This document shows, in pieces, positions 9,160 to 19,955 of a DNA stretch of 30,897 bases. The stretch comes from Nemertoderma westbladi. Its lineage: Eukaryota > Xenacoelomorpha > Nemertodermatida > Nemertodermatidae. The stretch spans positions 1-30,897 of the forward strand of contig JAUCBJ010007365.1 of assembly GCA_032718475.1 (NCBI GenBank), read 5' to 3'. Within the stretch, counting starts at the first letter, position 1; every line of letters begins with the position of its first letter. The translations under genes and the position numbers were made by a program. The notes beneath the pieces are model-generated. The model searched no databases and was not told the origin of the DNA. It saw nothing but the letters and a program-made list of their open reading frames with translations.

Positions 9160-9208
9160 GGGGGAAGTTTGGTGAACTGCATTTATGCAGTGAATCCAAA
9201 CTTCCCCC
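9160..9208. repeat. Compact 49-nt hairpin
   Basis: GGGGGAAGTTTGG (9160-9172) pairs perfectly with CCAAACTTCCCCC (9196-9208). Inside, CTGCAT (9177-9182) pairs with ATGCAG (9185-9190) around a TT loop, with small TGAA/TGAAT internal loops between the stems. A further GGGGGAAG motif lies just upstream (about 9130-9152). It may be a transposon tip or a structured RNA element. It is shorter than a usual animal microRNA precursor. Confidence 0.6.
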
Positions 9209-12093
9209 TTTTAGATATCGTATACTTAAGACATGCTCGATTGTCAGGGAAATAATAGTTACTGTCACACTTTGCTTCCATTTATCCTATCCTTTATTAT
9301 TACCCCAGTCAGATAAGAGATAATAATCAGTAAAAACCAAACTAAACTGTCTTTCATGCAAACAAATTTCTAATTAAAGACGGGTGAATGACCATGACCA
9401 TGGAAATAATTTTAAATATAATCGTATATCAACTCTTTGGGGAGGCTTCCAAACCCAAAAACAATTATTTCGTTACATATAATATAGTAAATAACGTTGT
9501 ATGTTCTTCTTCCTATCATAATAAAATATATATGAAATATCTCTGATCGCTGTGCCCTGAACATTTCACAACCAAAATGTTTCAGTGTGAAAAGTGTAGG
9601 CCTACCACACCCCGCCCAAACAGCCGCAAACGCATAGCCAACAAATTTATCAAAAGTTTACATACATGTTGTGTTCATGACGAGATGAGTGAAAATTGAT
9701 CGCGTAATATAAACTAAAAAATTGAGAGTCGGGCCTGGCTCTTCTCCACTTTCTTACCCAATGGAAATGTTGTTGTTATAATCTAATATTGGGGCGGCTT
9801 TCTCTCGTTATACTGTGTTGTCACACCCTCCCTGTATCATATCTCAGTTAAATACAATAGATAATCAAATGCCGTATCGAACTAAATAAGCTATAGAGCA
9901 AATCAATACATAAGAGGGAAACAAAAGGGGACTAATTGATACAGTGAGTGGCCCTTGGTTACAGGTACACTTTAGCGCAACTCCGCTCATTGTATCAGAC
10001 CAGCGATTTCTGCGTAGTTGCAAAAGAGTCGAAATATACGAAATTGAGATTGAAAGAACATATTTTTTATTAAAAGCGCTAACAGTAATAAATGCTGTTA
10101 AACTACGTTTAACAGTAATAAAAACGATTTTCATTCCCCTCACAGTAATATTTGACTCTCAACCCCCCTCGAGTGTTTTGATTTGCTTATTTGTTCTATT
10201 GATGTGCTTATTTTCTCTAATTTCGATCGGCCATCGTAATTGGTAGGAATTTGGTACATAAATATTTATCGATTTATATTATAGACCTGGCCCGTTTATT
10301 GTATTTTTTGGTAAGTATTCTGCAAGTAATTGATGAACTTATTTACTGGTGTATAACCGGAGAGTGTAAAGGAGTACTTTATATATCGTTATTTATAATT
10401 GGTGTATTTGTTGTTTTTTGCTTTCACGTATTGGTGAGTTTTGAACATTAACTGATAGTGCCCTGTGTGTTGTTGGACCTTGTAAGGCGTAGACGTTCGT
10501 ATTCTACCGTAAGCCGGGTACAATAGGTAAATTCCCGCTGCAATAATTCTAGATTGGTCGGGTCAGATAATAGACAGAATCTCATATTTACCATAAAACA
10601 TTTTACTGCAAGTTAGCCTACTGTGAATTACCGGTATCTGATTGCTTGGCTTCATAGTGTATTAAGTAAATGCTTAATTGTTTTGTAGGCCTCATTATAT
10701 CCCCTATCTTATTCCTATTTCCGTTATTGGAACAAATAAAGTTATTTATTTCCTTGTGGGAGGAAATACTACTTTATTCCCGACGAATTACCTTTCATAC
10801 TTGGTTTTACAGAATTGTAGCGCATAAGTACGACTGGCCCATCAAAAATATCCACAACATAGTCTGTGGATGAATCGTGGGGCACTTTCGTTTCTTCAAC
10901 CAAGTATCAAACTGCTATTTATCGACTTACTAGTTCGAATTTTTCAGTCGATCGGAACCACTTTATGCGGTCTTAGCCCGTCAACAGTTCGTTATACCCT
11001 ATACTTGGCAAAATAACTAAGAGTCCTTGGTAGCGTATGCGACAATCCCGGGGATGCATTCTACTAAACGTATCTATTGTTTTTATTTGTGCTATTAACA
11101 TTTGTCTCTTGACTGGTCCCTAAACATTCGAAATGATTTACAAATTCCCTACTTTCTAATTCCCAGTCTTATTGTTCTGCAAATTTTCCTTTTACGTGTA
11201 TTATATTAAAGTAAACTCTAAGTTTACACCACTTCTTGTAACGTAGGTACTTTAGGTATAAGTAACGTTTTGTATTTATTTCATTGAGTTGTGCTGTTTT
11301 TTATTCCGAGATTATTATTCCATAATAAATATAAAGGGAACATTTAACGATATACATATATATCATCGAGCTATTTAACATTTCAGCTCATTTATTCCCC
11401 CTCATATCCAATATTTACAACATGGATCTCTGTCAGCGTAATATTCAAAAAACCAATATATTTCTTGGGTGGAATTATTTGTCGTTTCTGCAAGCAATAT
11501 TAGGTCACATGACTGTCCTACCTATGAAGTAACCTTGACTACAGCCTGGGCTTACACTCCCTGCTTAGTTGATTGCTGCTAATAAGTAGGCAGTTGTATT
11601 ACACCATAGGAATCATTAGCTCAGCTTGCTAGCCCCAACCCTTCCTGTTGGTTGGACGTATTACATGTAAAGGTAGCTTACAGCATACACTCTATAGTGG
11701 TAGTATACTGCCTTGCTTATACCACCTTCTTTGTTGTTAGACTATCTTACCCCTAATCCAATAGGAGGTAATTCATTCCTCTGTCAGTGGTAGCATTGCT
11801 TGTAGTGAGTTAAACTTAATAATTTCCCCCATCAAGCGGTGAATCAGAATATTTATCACGGCATTATTCCTGACAAATAAATTACCGGTCATATATTTAT
11901 TATTTACCGGTAATTAACTTGTGGACTGAATTAATCAATTTAATTCCGTGTTATTTGTTTGGGTGCGATTGTAATAATTTATTTATAACATATTATTATT
12001 GTTACAATAAATCGTTGATAATAAAAGAAGGCATAATAGTTATTTTTAAAGGGTTAATAAAAATACTTTCACTTCAAAATAAAATCTAGCAAA
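9209..12093. other. Long non-coding region left of the BEL-type remnant
   Basis: I see no gene with recognisable domains. Several 60-100 residue frames occur (for example 9865-10143, 9944-10246, 10251-10451, 10670-10873), but they are hydrophobic translations of AT-rich DNA and overlap antisense. The last 1 kb or so before 12094 should hold the leader, and possibly a 5' LTR, of the BEL-type element. I could not find a matching copy downstream of 22468, so no LTR is called. Confidence 0.35.
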
Positions 12094-12901
12094 ATGTCTT
12101 ATCATTCAAATACCAACAAGAGCGCCTCAGACAGTTCTCTCAGCGACCACACCTCCAACCTTGACGTAGCTGCGATACCAGTACATTCCGACCCGGATAG
12201 ATCTCCGACCAGAGAATTGCCTGAGCCGGAATAATCCAGTTTGAATCAAGTGAGTAACCCCATTATGCCCTCAAAACTAAATCGACCACCCACTGTCACC
12301 AGAACTAACCAACCCACTACTGGCCTCGAATTACAATCTGACCGACCGAGAGTGACTGCAACCTCCGACTTAGACCGGACGGAAGTCGACACAGCCGCCG
12401 GGAATGGGCCCACTTATGGCCCCTTCCCCTGGTTTATTAATCGGCCTTCTAAGGGCCATTGACAACTATCGGGCCTCCGAGAAAGGGACTAAGGTTCAAA
12501 TACTGTCTATGTCTGTCACAGAGATGCAACAGGCTGTATTGTGATATTATAATTACCCAGCATTGGATAAGTTTTTTCCATTACATTCTGCCACCTCTGA
12601 TGAATTGACAGCATTGAAAGTACCAGCTGATCCCACAGACCTTGGTAAAGTGGGAAGGTCCCTAAGGGGATTTCAGACCGGTTTTGCTAAGCAAATCGCC
12701 AGTTTTGAAACTGCCTTACGGGACCCGAACATAAGACAATCCTCCATCACTCTTTTATGACATAAAGGAGAGAATAATCCATATCAGGATAATACTCTCC
12801 ACCTTCTATCAGTACGCCATCTGGACTGGAGCTGCAGTGATAGAAACTGCAGCCAATGAAAACATAATAAAATTCGCTCAGTCGGCGCGTACTTGCCTCT
12901 C
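12094..12901 (+). pseudogene. BEL/Pao-type element, Gag-like 5' part (broken)
   Basis: An ATG at 12094 opens a Ser/Asp/Thr/Pro-rich N-terminus that hits TAA at 12232 and stays in the same frame to a TGA at 12460-12462. The probable frame then moves by one (about 12430-12460), with another TGA near 12542, and continues as a helical Gag-like segment (LDKFFPLHSATSDELTALKV, then LGKVGRSLRGFQTGFAK) to 12760. It appears to move frame once more before the gypsy insertion at 12902. I recognise no named Gag domain. The assignment as the 5' half of the element whose integrase lies at 20851-22101 rests on continuity across the gypsy insertion. Clearly inactive. Confidence 0.5.
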
Positions 12902-13366
12902 TGTGGTGATCAGCAGCAAGGACATACAAAATATGAAACACAACAATATCAAATTACAAAAAACGTTATAAATAATATAACGCCATCTAGGGAAGTTTAC
13001 AGGAAACAACAAAATTGCGCTAGAATAATCCTGACCGCTGATTGGAGGATAACAAAGAGGGATAGATAGGTAGGATAATACCGGTAAGTAAGTAATATAT
13101 CAAGATATGGTCAGTACAATACAGTACCTACAGTAGTAGTTTAGATTCGTGTTTCTTTTTGGATGTCTGACATCTGACTGTCTGACGTATGTACATATGT
13201 ATTTCAGTATTTTGATTTATCTGTTTTGATTAGATGAACTAACAAACTAATCGTTTTAGCCAGCCTGCCAGTTAACGGCAGATTTTCTTCAGGGAAACCA
13301 GAAAAACTAAGTGGTAGATTGCCACGGAACCCGGGTTCGACCTTATCCTGTTATCCAGCTTTCACA
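12902..13366 (+). repeat. 5' LTR of the gypsy element
   Basis: 465 bp starting TGTGGTGATCAG and ending AGCTTTCACA. A likely TATA box lies in CGTTATAAATAATATAACG (12964-12982), itself an inverted repeat. A strong splice-donor-like GGTAAGTAAGT is at about 13083-13093. A cluster of short TCTGACATCTGACTGTCTGAC motifs lies near 13165-13186. It reads the same as the 3' copy throughout. Confidence 0.95.
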
Positions 13367-13368
13367 TT

Positions 13369-13386
13369 TGGGGGCTTGTCCGGGAG
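13369..13386 (+). promoter_or_regulatory. Primer binding site, tRNA-Pro type
   Basis: TGGGGGCTTGTCCGGGAG lies 2 nt inside the 5' LTR. It matches the complement of the tRNA-Pro 3' end (the type used by murine leukaemia virus) at 16 of 18 positions. One difference would be a G-T wobble. This is where minus-strand DNA synthesis would be primed. Confidence 0.8.
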
Positions 13387-13555
13387 GATTTTTTTTTTTC
13401 CTGGTTGCTGCTGCTGGATATAGACTTGTTACTTGTACCGTCAGACCGTTGGGCGTAGATAATCGATTGTTGGTTATCGGTAAACTGGCTGACTTTGGAC
13501 TTGTACCGGTAGGTACCGGTAATATCAAGCATTCAGACAGTCAGCGAGTCAGGGT

Positions 13556-15190
13556 ATGACAGACGTTTTTGGATTCGAGAACGATAGCGATAGTACCGGT
13601 AGTAGATGCGGAGGGTCTGACCAAACGCAAATAGCCGTCGGTCCGAGAGAAGAATCAAGTTGGACGGACATAAACTTAAATAGTCCGGCGGTTGTCGTTC
13701 CTGGTTCCGGTTGCGACCGTCCTAGATATTCTGAAACGCAGTCTCACGGTAGGAATCGGTTTCCTGCAGTACCGGTACCAGGAGAAGGGGACGATTACAT
13801 ACATCCTAATAGAGAGCAGCAAGGTACCGATACCTGTATACAGCTTGAACGCGACGCACCGATAATGGCGGATATCAGGAAGGAACCGGAAATATTCGAC
13901 GGGCGTGGAGATGTTGATTCCTGGGTTAGTGCATTACAGCGATTGGGACGTCTTCGAAGATGGAATTACGTGATGATGGGAAGGGTTGCTTCCGTTTATG
14001 TGTCAGGTACCGCGGCTCGCGTAATAGAAGAATTACCTACTGAACAACAAGTCGATTTTGATAGCGTAGTAGCCACTCTGCGAGCTAGATTTAGGCCTTT
14101 ACCCCCCGAGGTTATATGTAGTAAGCTGTTAGATTGTAGGCTTGGAATAAATGAAACTATAGAGGAGTATGTAGATAAACTCCAGAAATGGGGACAGCAA
14201 GCCTGGGTAGATATGAATGGTGCACAATGAGATCGGTTATTACTTACAGTTTTTTACAGAGGCATACCCTCTGATTTGGCTTTTAGGATTAGAAACAGCC
14301 ATCCGCAATCGTTTGACGAGGCTGTACGTATGGCGCGTAATGAAGAAATTTATTTAGCGGAGGCGAACCATTTAAATTACGGTGATCAAGCTGGACGTAT
14401 TGATCGAAATACCGATATTGATTCTAATAGGCCAAAGCATACCTTTTTGCAGGAAAGTGGTGTACATGGATATGTAAACAATACGGCGAGTTTTAATAGA
14501 AATTCTACTGTACCGAGTAGACCGGTTACCGTTGATCCAAAAATAAATAAATTAGAAAGTGAGATACAAGAATTACGGAAACAAATTTCCGGTATGCAGT
14601 GCCAGCCAGCTCCTGTACGTCCGTTTACTCCTGTACGTCCGTTTACTGCATGGAATAAGAGTAGAACAGATTCTGGTCCAAACCATTCTGAAAGGAGTAG
14701 TGATACATTAGCTTACAGTAGTGGTAGACCTGTAGATAGCCCTTATTTGACTGAGCCAAGTAGGTCAATTATTCAAAGTGAACATTTTCAGGGAAGTAAT
14801 AATATGACACCCCGTAGGAATGTTACATGTTTTAACTGCAATGAATTTGGCCATTACAGTACCCAATGTCCCCAGCCGTTTGCTTCCCGTAATGTTCAGC
14901 CACGGAGAGATATTGTTTGTTTTAATTGTAACGAGTCTGGACATTACAGTACCCATTGCCCAAGATCTCAAACATCCCGATTTAATAGATCGAGTGACGA
15001 TGTGAGACGTACTTATCCATACAGACCGAGACCTTCCCCACTTAGTACTGGTAGCAATATGTGCCACACCCTACTCCACCGCCCAGTAGGTTTAGTACGG
15101 ATGCTGGTACACCGGCTTCGAGTTTTGAAAATAATCACATACGGTATACAACGCATACGAATCGCGATTGGTACATACCTATACATATAG
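13556..15190 (+). CDS. gag: Gypsy Gag, interrupted by one in-frame TGA
   Basis: The structural polyprotein that would assemble the capsid and package element RNA. The ATG at 13556 opens a 545-codon frame broken once, by TGA at 14228-14230, in the middle of the capsid-like region (before it EEYVDKLQKWGQQA; after it DRLLLTVFYRGIPSDLAFRI). The sense codon expected there is likely Arg (CGA), so a C-to-T change would explain it. Downstream are a duplicated PVRPFT motif (about 14626-14647) and two CX2CX4HX4C zinc knuckles (CFNCNEFGHYSTQC near 14827, CFNCNESGHYSTHC near 14917). The frame ends at 15190, overlapping Pol by about 135 bp. Otherwise intact. Confidence 0.9.
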
Positions 15191-18100
15191 GACGTACAAA
15201 GATGGTTGGTTTGGTAGATAGCGGTTCGGATTTTACTATAATGGATATACGTAAATTACCAAAGGATTGTGAACTGGGAGCCAGTAGTATACCATCTATT
15301 AAGGGTGTAGGAGGGTTAATGCCAGTATTAGGTGAAGTGCATCTACCGATTGTTATTACGTCAGACTTTAAAGTAGACATATTAGTGTATATTGGCGACT
15401 TACAGAAAATTGATGGTTCTGAAATTATTTTTGGTAAAGATTTTATCTACCAAGCCTGTACCTCGTTTGATTTAGTAAAGCAATGTATGATTTTACGGAA
15501 TAACGAGTGTGTTTATTTTTGTAGTCCACCGACTCAGGTTATATCTAACTCAACCACAGAACACTATACTCGCCGTATAATTATGTCAGAAAAGAGGGTT
15601 ACTATACCACCAGATTCACAGGCATATATTACAGGTTGTTTGAAGGGAAAGGGAAGTAATTGTAGCTTCCCAGCAGGACCAGTTTATATTGAACCTCTGT
15701 ATCAGTCGAATACTCAAACCCTACTAGCACGTTGTATTATAGAGCCAATTGATAAAGAACGTGTTACATTACAAGTTTTAAACCCAAACAATTCACCAAT
15801 TACTGTTTTTAAGAACCAGAAGGTAGCATCATACTGTGACGTCACTAATTATACCTTGCGTACTTTAGAAAGTAGGGCTATCAGTACAGATAGTGTAGTT
15901 AATGATGTCAATGGTAAACAGATATTTTTACGTGAAGAATTAAAATTAGACCATTTAGACTCTGACAAACAAGCTGATGTATTGGACATTGTTGGACAGA
16001 ATCCCCATTCATTTTCTTACAATGATTATGACATAGGACGGACTACACTGTTACAACATTCTATACCTTTGAAACCTGATGCTAAACCGATACATGTAAA
16101 GCCTTATCCAATACCCGTAGCCATACGTCCAGAACTGAGAGAACGGTTAAGTAATTTACAACGTGTAGGAGTTATACAGCCGAGTACCAGTGAATGGTCT
16201 TCTCCTCTTATTATTGTTAAGGCACCTAATAAGCCATGGCGCTTAGCTATAGACTATAGGGGACTTAATTCAGTAGCGGTTCCTCAATTTTGGCCATTAC
16301 CTAATATTGATTACATGTTAGCAGAAGTTGGTGCTGCCAGACCAGAATATTTCAGTGCTTTGGATTTTAAATCCATGTTTTGGCAAGTAGAGATTAATCC
16401 GGAGGATTATGCGAAGACCGCCTTTCATACTCAGTGGGGAAACTTTGAGTTTCGTAGAATGCCGTTTGGGCTTCAGTCATCACCCAGTACGTGTCAGAGA
16501 TTAATGCAACTAGGATTAGAAGGGATAGAATGTGCTTTAGTGTACATGGATGACCTGATATTGTATTCTAGAACGTGGGAACAGCACATAGAACTCATAG
16601 ATATAGTACTACGGCGTATAAGTGAGTTAGGTCTCAAATGGAAACCATCTAAATGTTGTTTTGGAGCGAGTTCAATACACTTCCTAGGACACATTATTGA
16701 TCGGGATGGTATACATACTGACCCTAAGAAAATAAGTACAATGGTCGATTTCCCCAGACCTACTTGTGTGAAGGACTTACAGAGTTTTCTGGGCCTGTGT
16801 GGATACTACAGGAAGTTTGTGAGAGATTATGGCAAATTAGTACAACCATTGTATGGCCTAACTAAAGTAGGAGTGCCGTTTTACTGGAATGCAGATTGTG
16901 AACAAGCTTTTCTAGAACTCAAGAATCGACTCGTTTCATCGCCAATTTTATCCCACCCTGACTTTGAACGAGAGTTTACCTTAGAAACTGATGCCAGTGG
17001 ATCTGGACTTGGGGCGATACTTTGCCAAGACGATAAGGTTATAGCTTATGCTTCGCGTTCCCTGACTTGTGCTGAAGCTAAGTGGTCGATTACGGAATTA
17101 GAGGGATTAGCAGTAGTTTGGGCCGTAGCTAAGTTTCGTTTTTATTTATTGGGTCGGCATTTTAAAGTGATTTCAGATCATAACCCCCTGCGATGCTTGT
17201 CTTGGGTTGGTGTCAATCGCCATATTACGGGTCGTCTCCAAAGGTGGGCACTAAAACTGTCAGAATACGATTATACTTTTATTTATAAGCCCGGAAAGTT
17301 TAACAGGGCTGATTGCTTATCCCGAATAAAAGTAGAACATCCTCTAGATACGACTAACACTGTAAACAATCACAGTAACGAACTCGATGTTGAACCATTT
17401 TGTTTAATTAATGTTCCTGTAATAAACCCTGTAGACTCTACAGACGTGACTGGAGACACAGACAATTTGATGAATAACAAATCTAATGTAGTGAGTGTAG
17501 ATACCGATGAACTACAAGGTCTTGTAGACTTATTTAGTTGCACTGGAACGGATTCGAAGGTTTGTAACCATGACTACCAGGATAAACAGAGTTCAGTAGC
17601 AAATGACGATGATGGATGTTCATATTACCGTGCTCCAGATACCTCAATACATGTAGATAGTTTCGCAGACGTTCAGTCTTCCTTACCTGTGTTACCTAGC
17701 AATGTGGAGTTTTGTAGTTTGTCCAGACTACGTACACTGCAGTTGGAAGATTCAAATATTAAGGTGATGGTAGAATATTTACAAACGGGAAATAAACCAG
17801 AATTTAATCGTAAGCTCTCTGAGTGTAAGAATATGGTAAAGTTACATACACAATATGTATTAGTAGATGGTATTCTATGTCACGTCTCGGATTGTAAGAC
17901 AAATAAGACAATACAAGTAGTAGTACCTAAGTTACTACGTAGACAGGTACTACTTCAGTTCCATGACCTTAGGTCACACTTAGGAATTAATAAAGCGTTG
18001 AATGACATTAAAGTAAAATTTTATTGGGTAAATCTCCGGGATGATGTAGCGCGGTACATACATAGTTGTGATCCTTGTCAACGACGTAAAGGTTCTACTA

Positions 18101-19062
18101 GTATTCAACCATTAACTAGTTTACCAGCCCCTACCCGAGTTATGGAAAGATTATCTATTGATATCGTGAAAGGGTTTCCCACTAGTCCAACTGGTAATAA
18201 ACTTGTTTTCACTATTACAGAACATTTAACCCAATATGTTGAACTATTACCTGTCCCTGACGAACAGGCTGAAACTTTAGCCCGGGAATTGGTAAATAAA
18301 ATATTTTGTGTATACGGTGCAGCTGAGATTATTTTATCGGACAGAGGTCCAAGTTTTACTTCGTCACTTTTCTCGGAACTGGAAAAAATATTTGGCATTG
18401 TTCGTGTGTTAACTTCAGCGTACCACCCACAATGCAATGGTCTTACTGAAAGGGTCAACCAATCCATGTGTAATATGTTAACACTGACAGTTCGTAACCA
18501 TGACAACTGGGAAGAAATGCTTCCCCTAGTACAATTTAATTATAACACTAGCGTACATTCTAGTATAGGGATGGCACCATTTACGTTGATGTTTGGTAGG
18601 GAGGCTCATCTACCAATAGATACTCGTATTGAGCGGCCTTATAGTTTGTTGGCTGACACAGCGACATACCCTGACGAATTACGTAAGAACTTACAAAATG
18701 CCCACAAGTTAGTTAGAGAACAACTAAGTAAAGCACAGAATAAACAAAAACGCCTCCACGATCGTAAAGTGAAACAAAATTTGCAATCATTTGTGACAGG
18801 CGATAAAGTATTGTATTTTGATCGACGCGTTAAGCGCAAGAATAATAAGTTGCGGTTCCGTTTTACCGGACCCTATGTAGTGCTCCGTAAGCGTTCGCAG
18901 TTTTCATATGAATTACGTCCTGTACGGAAACGAGTTACACCACGAACTCCAGTGTTGGTAGTGAACGCGAAAGATTTAAAGTTATATCAAGTGCGTTCAT
19001 CCGCTTGTGAAAGTAATAACCCTTCTATGTCCAATGGACAAAGTGATGTCGACACACCTTAG
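15055..19062 (+). CDS. pol: Gypsy Pol polyprotein (PR-RT-RH-IN)
   Basis: The enzymatic polyprotein for copying and inserting the element. The frame is open from 15055 to 19062, and the first possible start-like codon is GTG at 15061 (residue 1 here, 1,334 codons with stop). Order: aspartic protease (LVDSGSDFT, Asp about residue 53); reverse transcriptase (ALDFKSMF, then YMDD at 16543-16554, residues 495-498); RNase H (ETDASGSGLG, Asp 644); integrase with an H-H-C-C zinc region (CDPC, Cys 1003 and 1006) and catalytic D1034, D1094, E1130, giving D-X59-D-X35-E. A GPY/F-like segment (FRFTGPYVVLRKRSQFSYEL) closes it. No chromodomain is seen. It lies in the -1 frame relative to Gag, so frameshifting is the probable route of expression. 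Confidence 0.95.
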   Translation, partial: QYVPHPTPPPSRFSTDAGTPASSFENNHIRYTTHTNRDWYIPIHIGRTKMVGLVDSGSDFTIMDIRKLPKDCELGASSIPSIKGVGGLMPVLGEVHLPIVITSDFKVDILVYIGDLQKIDGSEIIFGKDFIYQACTSFDLVKQCMILRNNECVYFCSPPTQVISNSTTEHYTRRIIMSEKRVTIPPDSQAYITGCLKGKGSNCSFPAGPVYIEPLYQSNTQTLLARCIIEPIDKERVTLQVLNPNNSPITVFKNQKVASYCDVTNYTLRTLESRAISTDSVVNDVNGKQIFLREELKLDHLDSDKQADVLDIVGQNPHSFSYNDYDIGRTTLLQHSIPLKPDAKPIHVKPYPIPVAIRPELRERLSNLQRVGVIQPSTSEWSSPLIIVKAPNKPWRLAIDYRGLNSVAVPQFWPLPNIDYMLAEVGAARPEYFSALDFKSMFWQVEINPEDYAKTAFHTQWGNFEFRRMPFGLQSSPSTCQRLMQLGLEGIECALVYMDDLILYSRTWEQHIELIDIVLRRISELGLKWKPSKCCFGASSIHFLGHIIDRDGIHTDPKKISTMVDFPRPTCVKDLQSFLGLCGYYRKFVRDYGKLVQPLYGLTKVGVPFYWNADCEQAFLELKNRLVSSPILSHPDFEREFTLETDASGSGLGAILCQDDKVIAYASRSLTCAEAKWSITELEGLAVVWAVAKFRFYLLGRHFKVISDHNPLRCLSWVGVNRHITGRLQRWALKLSEYDYTFIYKPGKFNRADCLSRIKVEHPLDTTNTVNNHSNELDVEPFCLINVPVINPVDSTDVTGDTDNLMNNKSNVVSVDTDELQGLVDLFSCTGTDSKVCNHDYQDKQSSVANDDDGCSYYRAPDTSIHVDSFADVQSSLPVLPSNVEFCSLSRLRTLQLEDSNIKVMVEYLQTGNKPEFNRKLSECKNMVKLHTQYVLVDGILCHVSDCKTNKTIQVVVPKLLRRQVLLQFHDLRSHLGINKALNDIKVKFYWVNLRDDVARYIHSCDPCQRRKGSTSIQPLTSLPAPTRVMERLSIDIVKGFPTSPTGNKLVFTITEHLTQYVELLPVPDEQAETLARELVNKIFCVYGAAEIILSDRGPSFTSSLFSELEKIFGIVRVLTSAYHPQCNGLTERVNQSMCNMLTLTVRNHDNWEEMLPLVQFNYNTSVHSSIGMAPFTLMFGREAHLPIDTRIERPYSLLADTATYPDELRKNLQNAHKLVREQLSKAQNKQKRLHDRKVKQNLQSFVTGDKVLYFDRRVKRKNNKLRFRFTGPYVVLRKRSQFSYELRPVRKRVTPRTPVLVVNAKDLKLYQVRSSACESNNPSMSNGQSDVDTP

Positions 19063-19955
19063 TGTACAGTAGTACATACAGTAAGGTATAAGTATATACA
19101 GTAGAACAGTGACTGATGATATTTACATAAACCAACAAACTATATGCAATATGCACTACCGTATGCAGTTTAGATCCTACTAAACATTTTGTAGGTTATT
19201 ATTGCACGGTCAGTATATTATTGGTATGTATACTTGTTACTATTTAGATTAGACATATTTAGTGTTTTGTTTTATGAATGTAAATTAAACTATAAATTTT
19301 TGCTGTTCCCATTTCACCCTCTTTGTTGTCGCAGAAAAATAATTATTTAGCGGAACCGAATCCTCTAATCTCATTTGGTAGTAAATGTGGTGTTGTTTTA
19401 CATTTGAATAAATGTACAGTATGTATTTTATTTTTGGATACCATAAGTTTATTGATATGTTTATTCATTCTGTAGAGACTTATTTTGTTTCTGTTTATTT
19501 CATAGAAAACTCGCCAATTGGCTATTTTGCTTGCTTTGGGCGCCAAAGGAGGTCTTGAAGGTCTGTTGTATATTATTAGCCTATTGGTTATTAACTTTTT
19601 TATTAAATAATATTTGCCTATTGGCTATCATTTTGCATTGCATGTATTAATTGTTGTCGAATGACTGCTATATTCAGTAAATTTAATTGCCTATTGGCTA
19701 AGCTACTGTAGCTGAAATTAATATCTACTTAGTACATATTGCAGTTGGTATTGGCAACTGGTAGTTGGAATGGGAATTCACATTTCCTGTACATGAATAA
19801 AGTGTACCAAGTGCGTTGGATTTTAACTAATTCTATATTCATATATTTTGTAGGTATTTTTACATTATTATTGTGCTGTTTTTATTTAGATTCGGTTCTG
19901 CAAAATATTTTTATCAAACCACTCGGGACGAGTGGTTTCCTTTCGTGGGGGGATT
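19063..19955 (+). other. Gypsy 3' non-coding region with CCAAT-type repeats
   Basis: An 893-bp stretch between the Pol stop and the 3' LTR with no envelope or accessory gene. It carries four copies of a GCCTATTGGCTA-like motif (19514-19524, 19578-19590, 19614-19628, 19687-19700), each containing ATTGG, the reverse of a CCAAT box. A G-rich GTGGGGGGAT at about 19945-19953, next to the LTR, is the likely but short polypurine tract. Confidence 0.65.

Noticed and set aside
9577-9699. A 40-residue ORF starting MFQCEKC with a CC and His near its end, resembling a small zinc-binding peptide.
   Set aside because: Too short, no recognised family, no neighbouring gene structure. Chance is likely.
11937-11975. 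TGGGTGCGATTG at about 11961 considered as a primer binding site for the BEL-type element.
   Set aside because: I could not match it confidently to a tRNA 3' end and found no LTR pair to support it.
13311-13559. An 82-residue frame across the LTR end and leader, just before Gag.
   Set aside because: It spans the primer binding site and non-coding leader and has no family resemblance. The Gag ATG at 13556 is the supported start.
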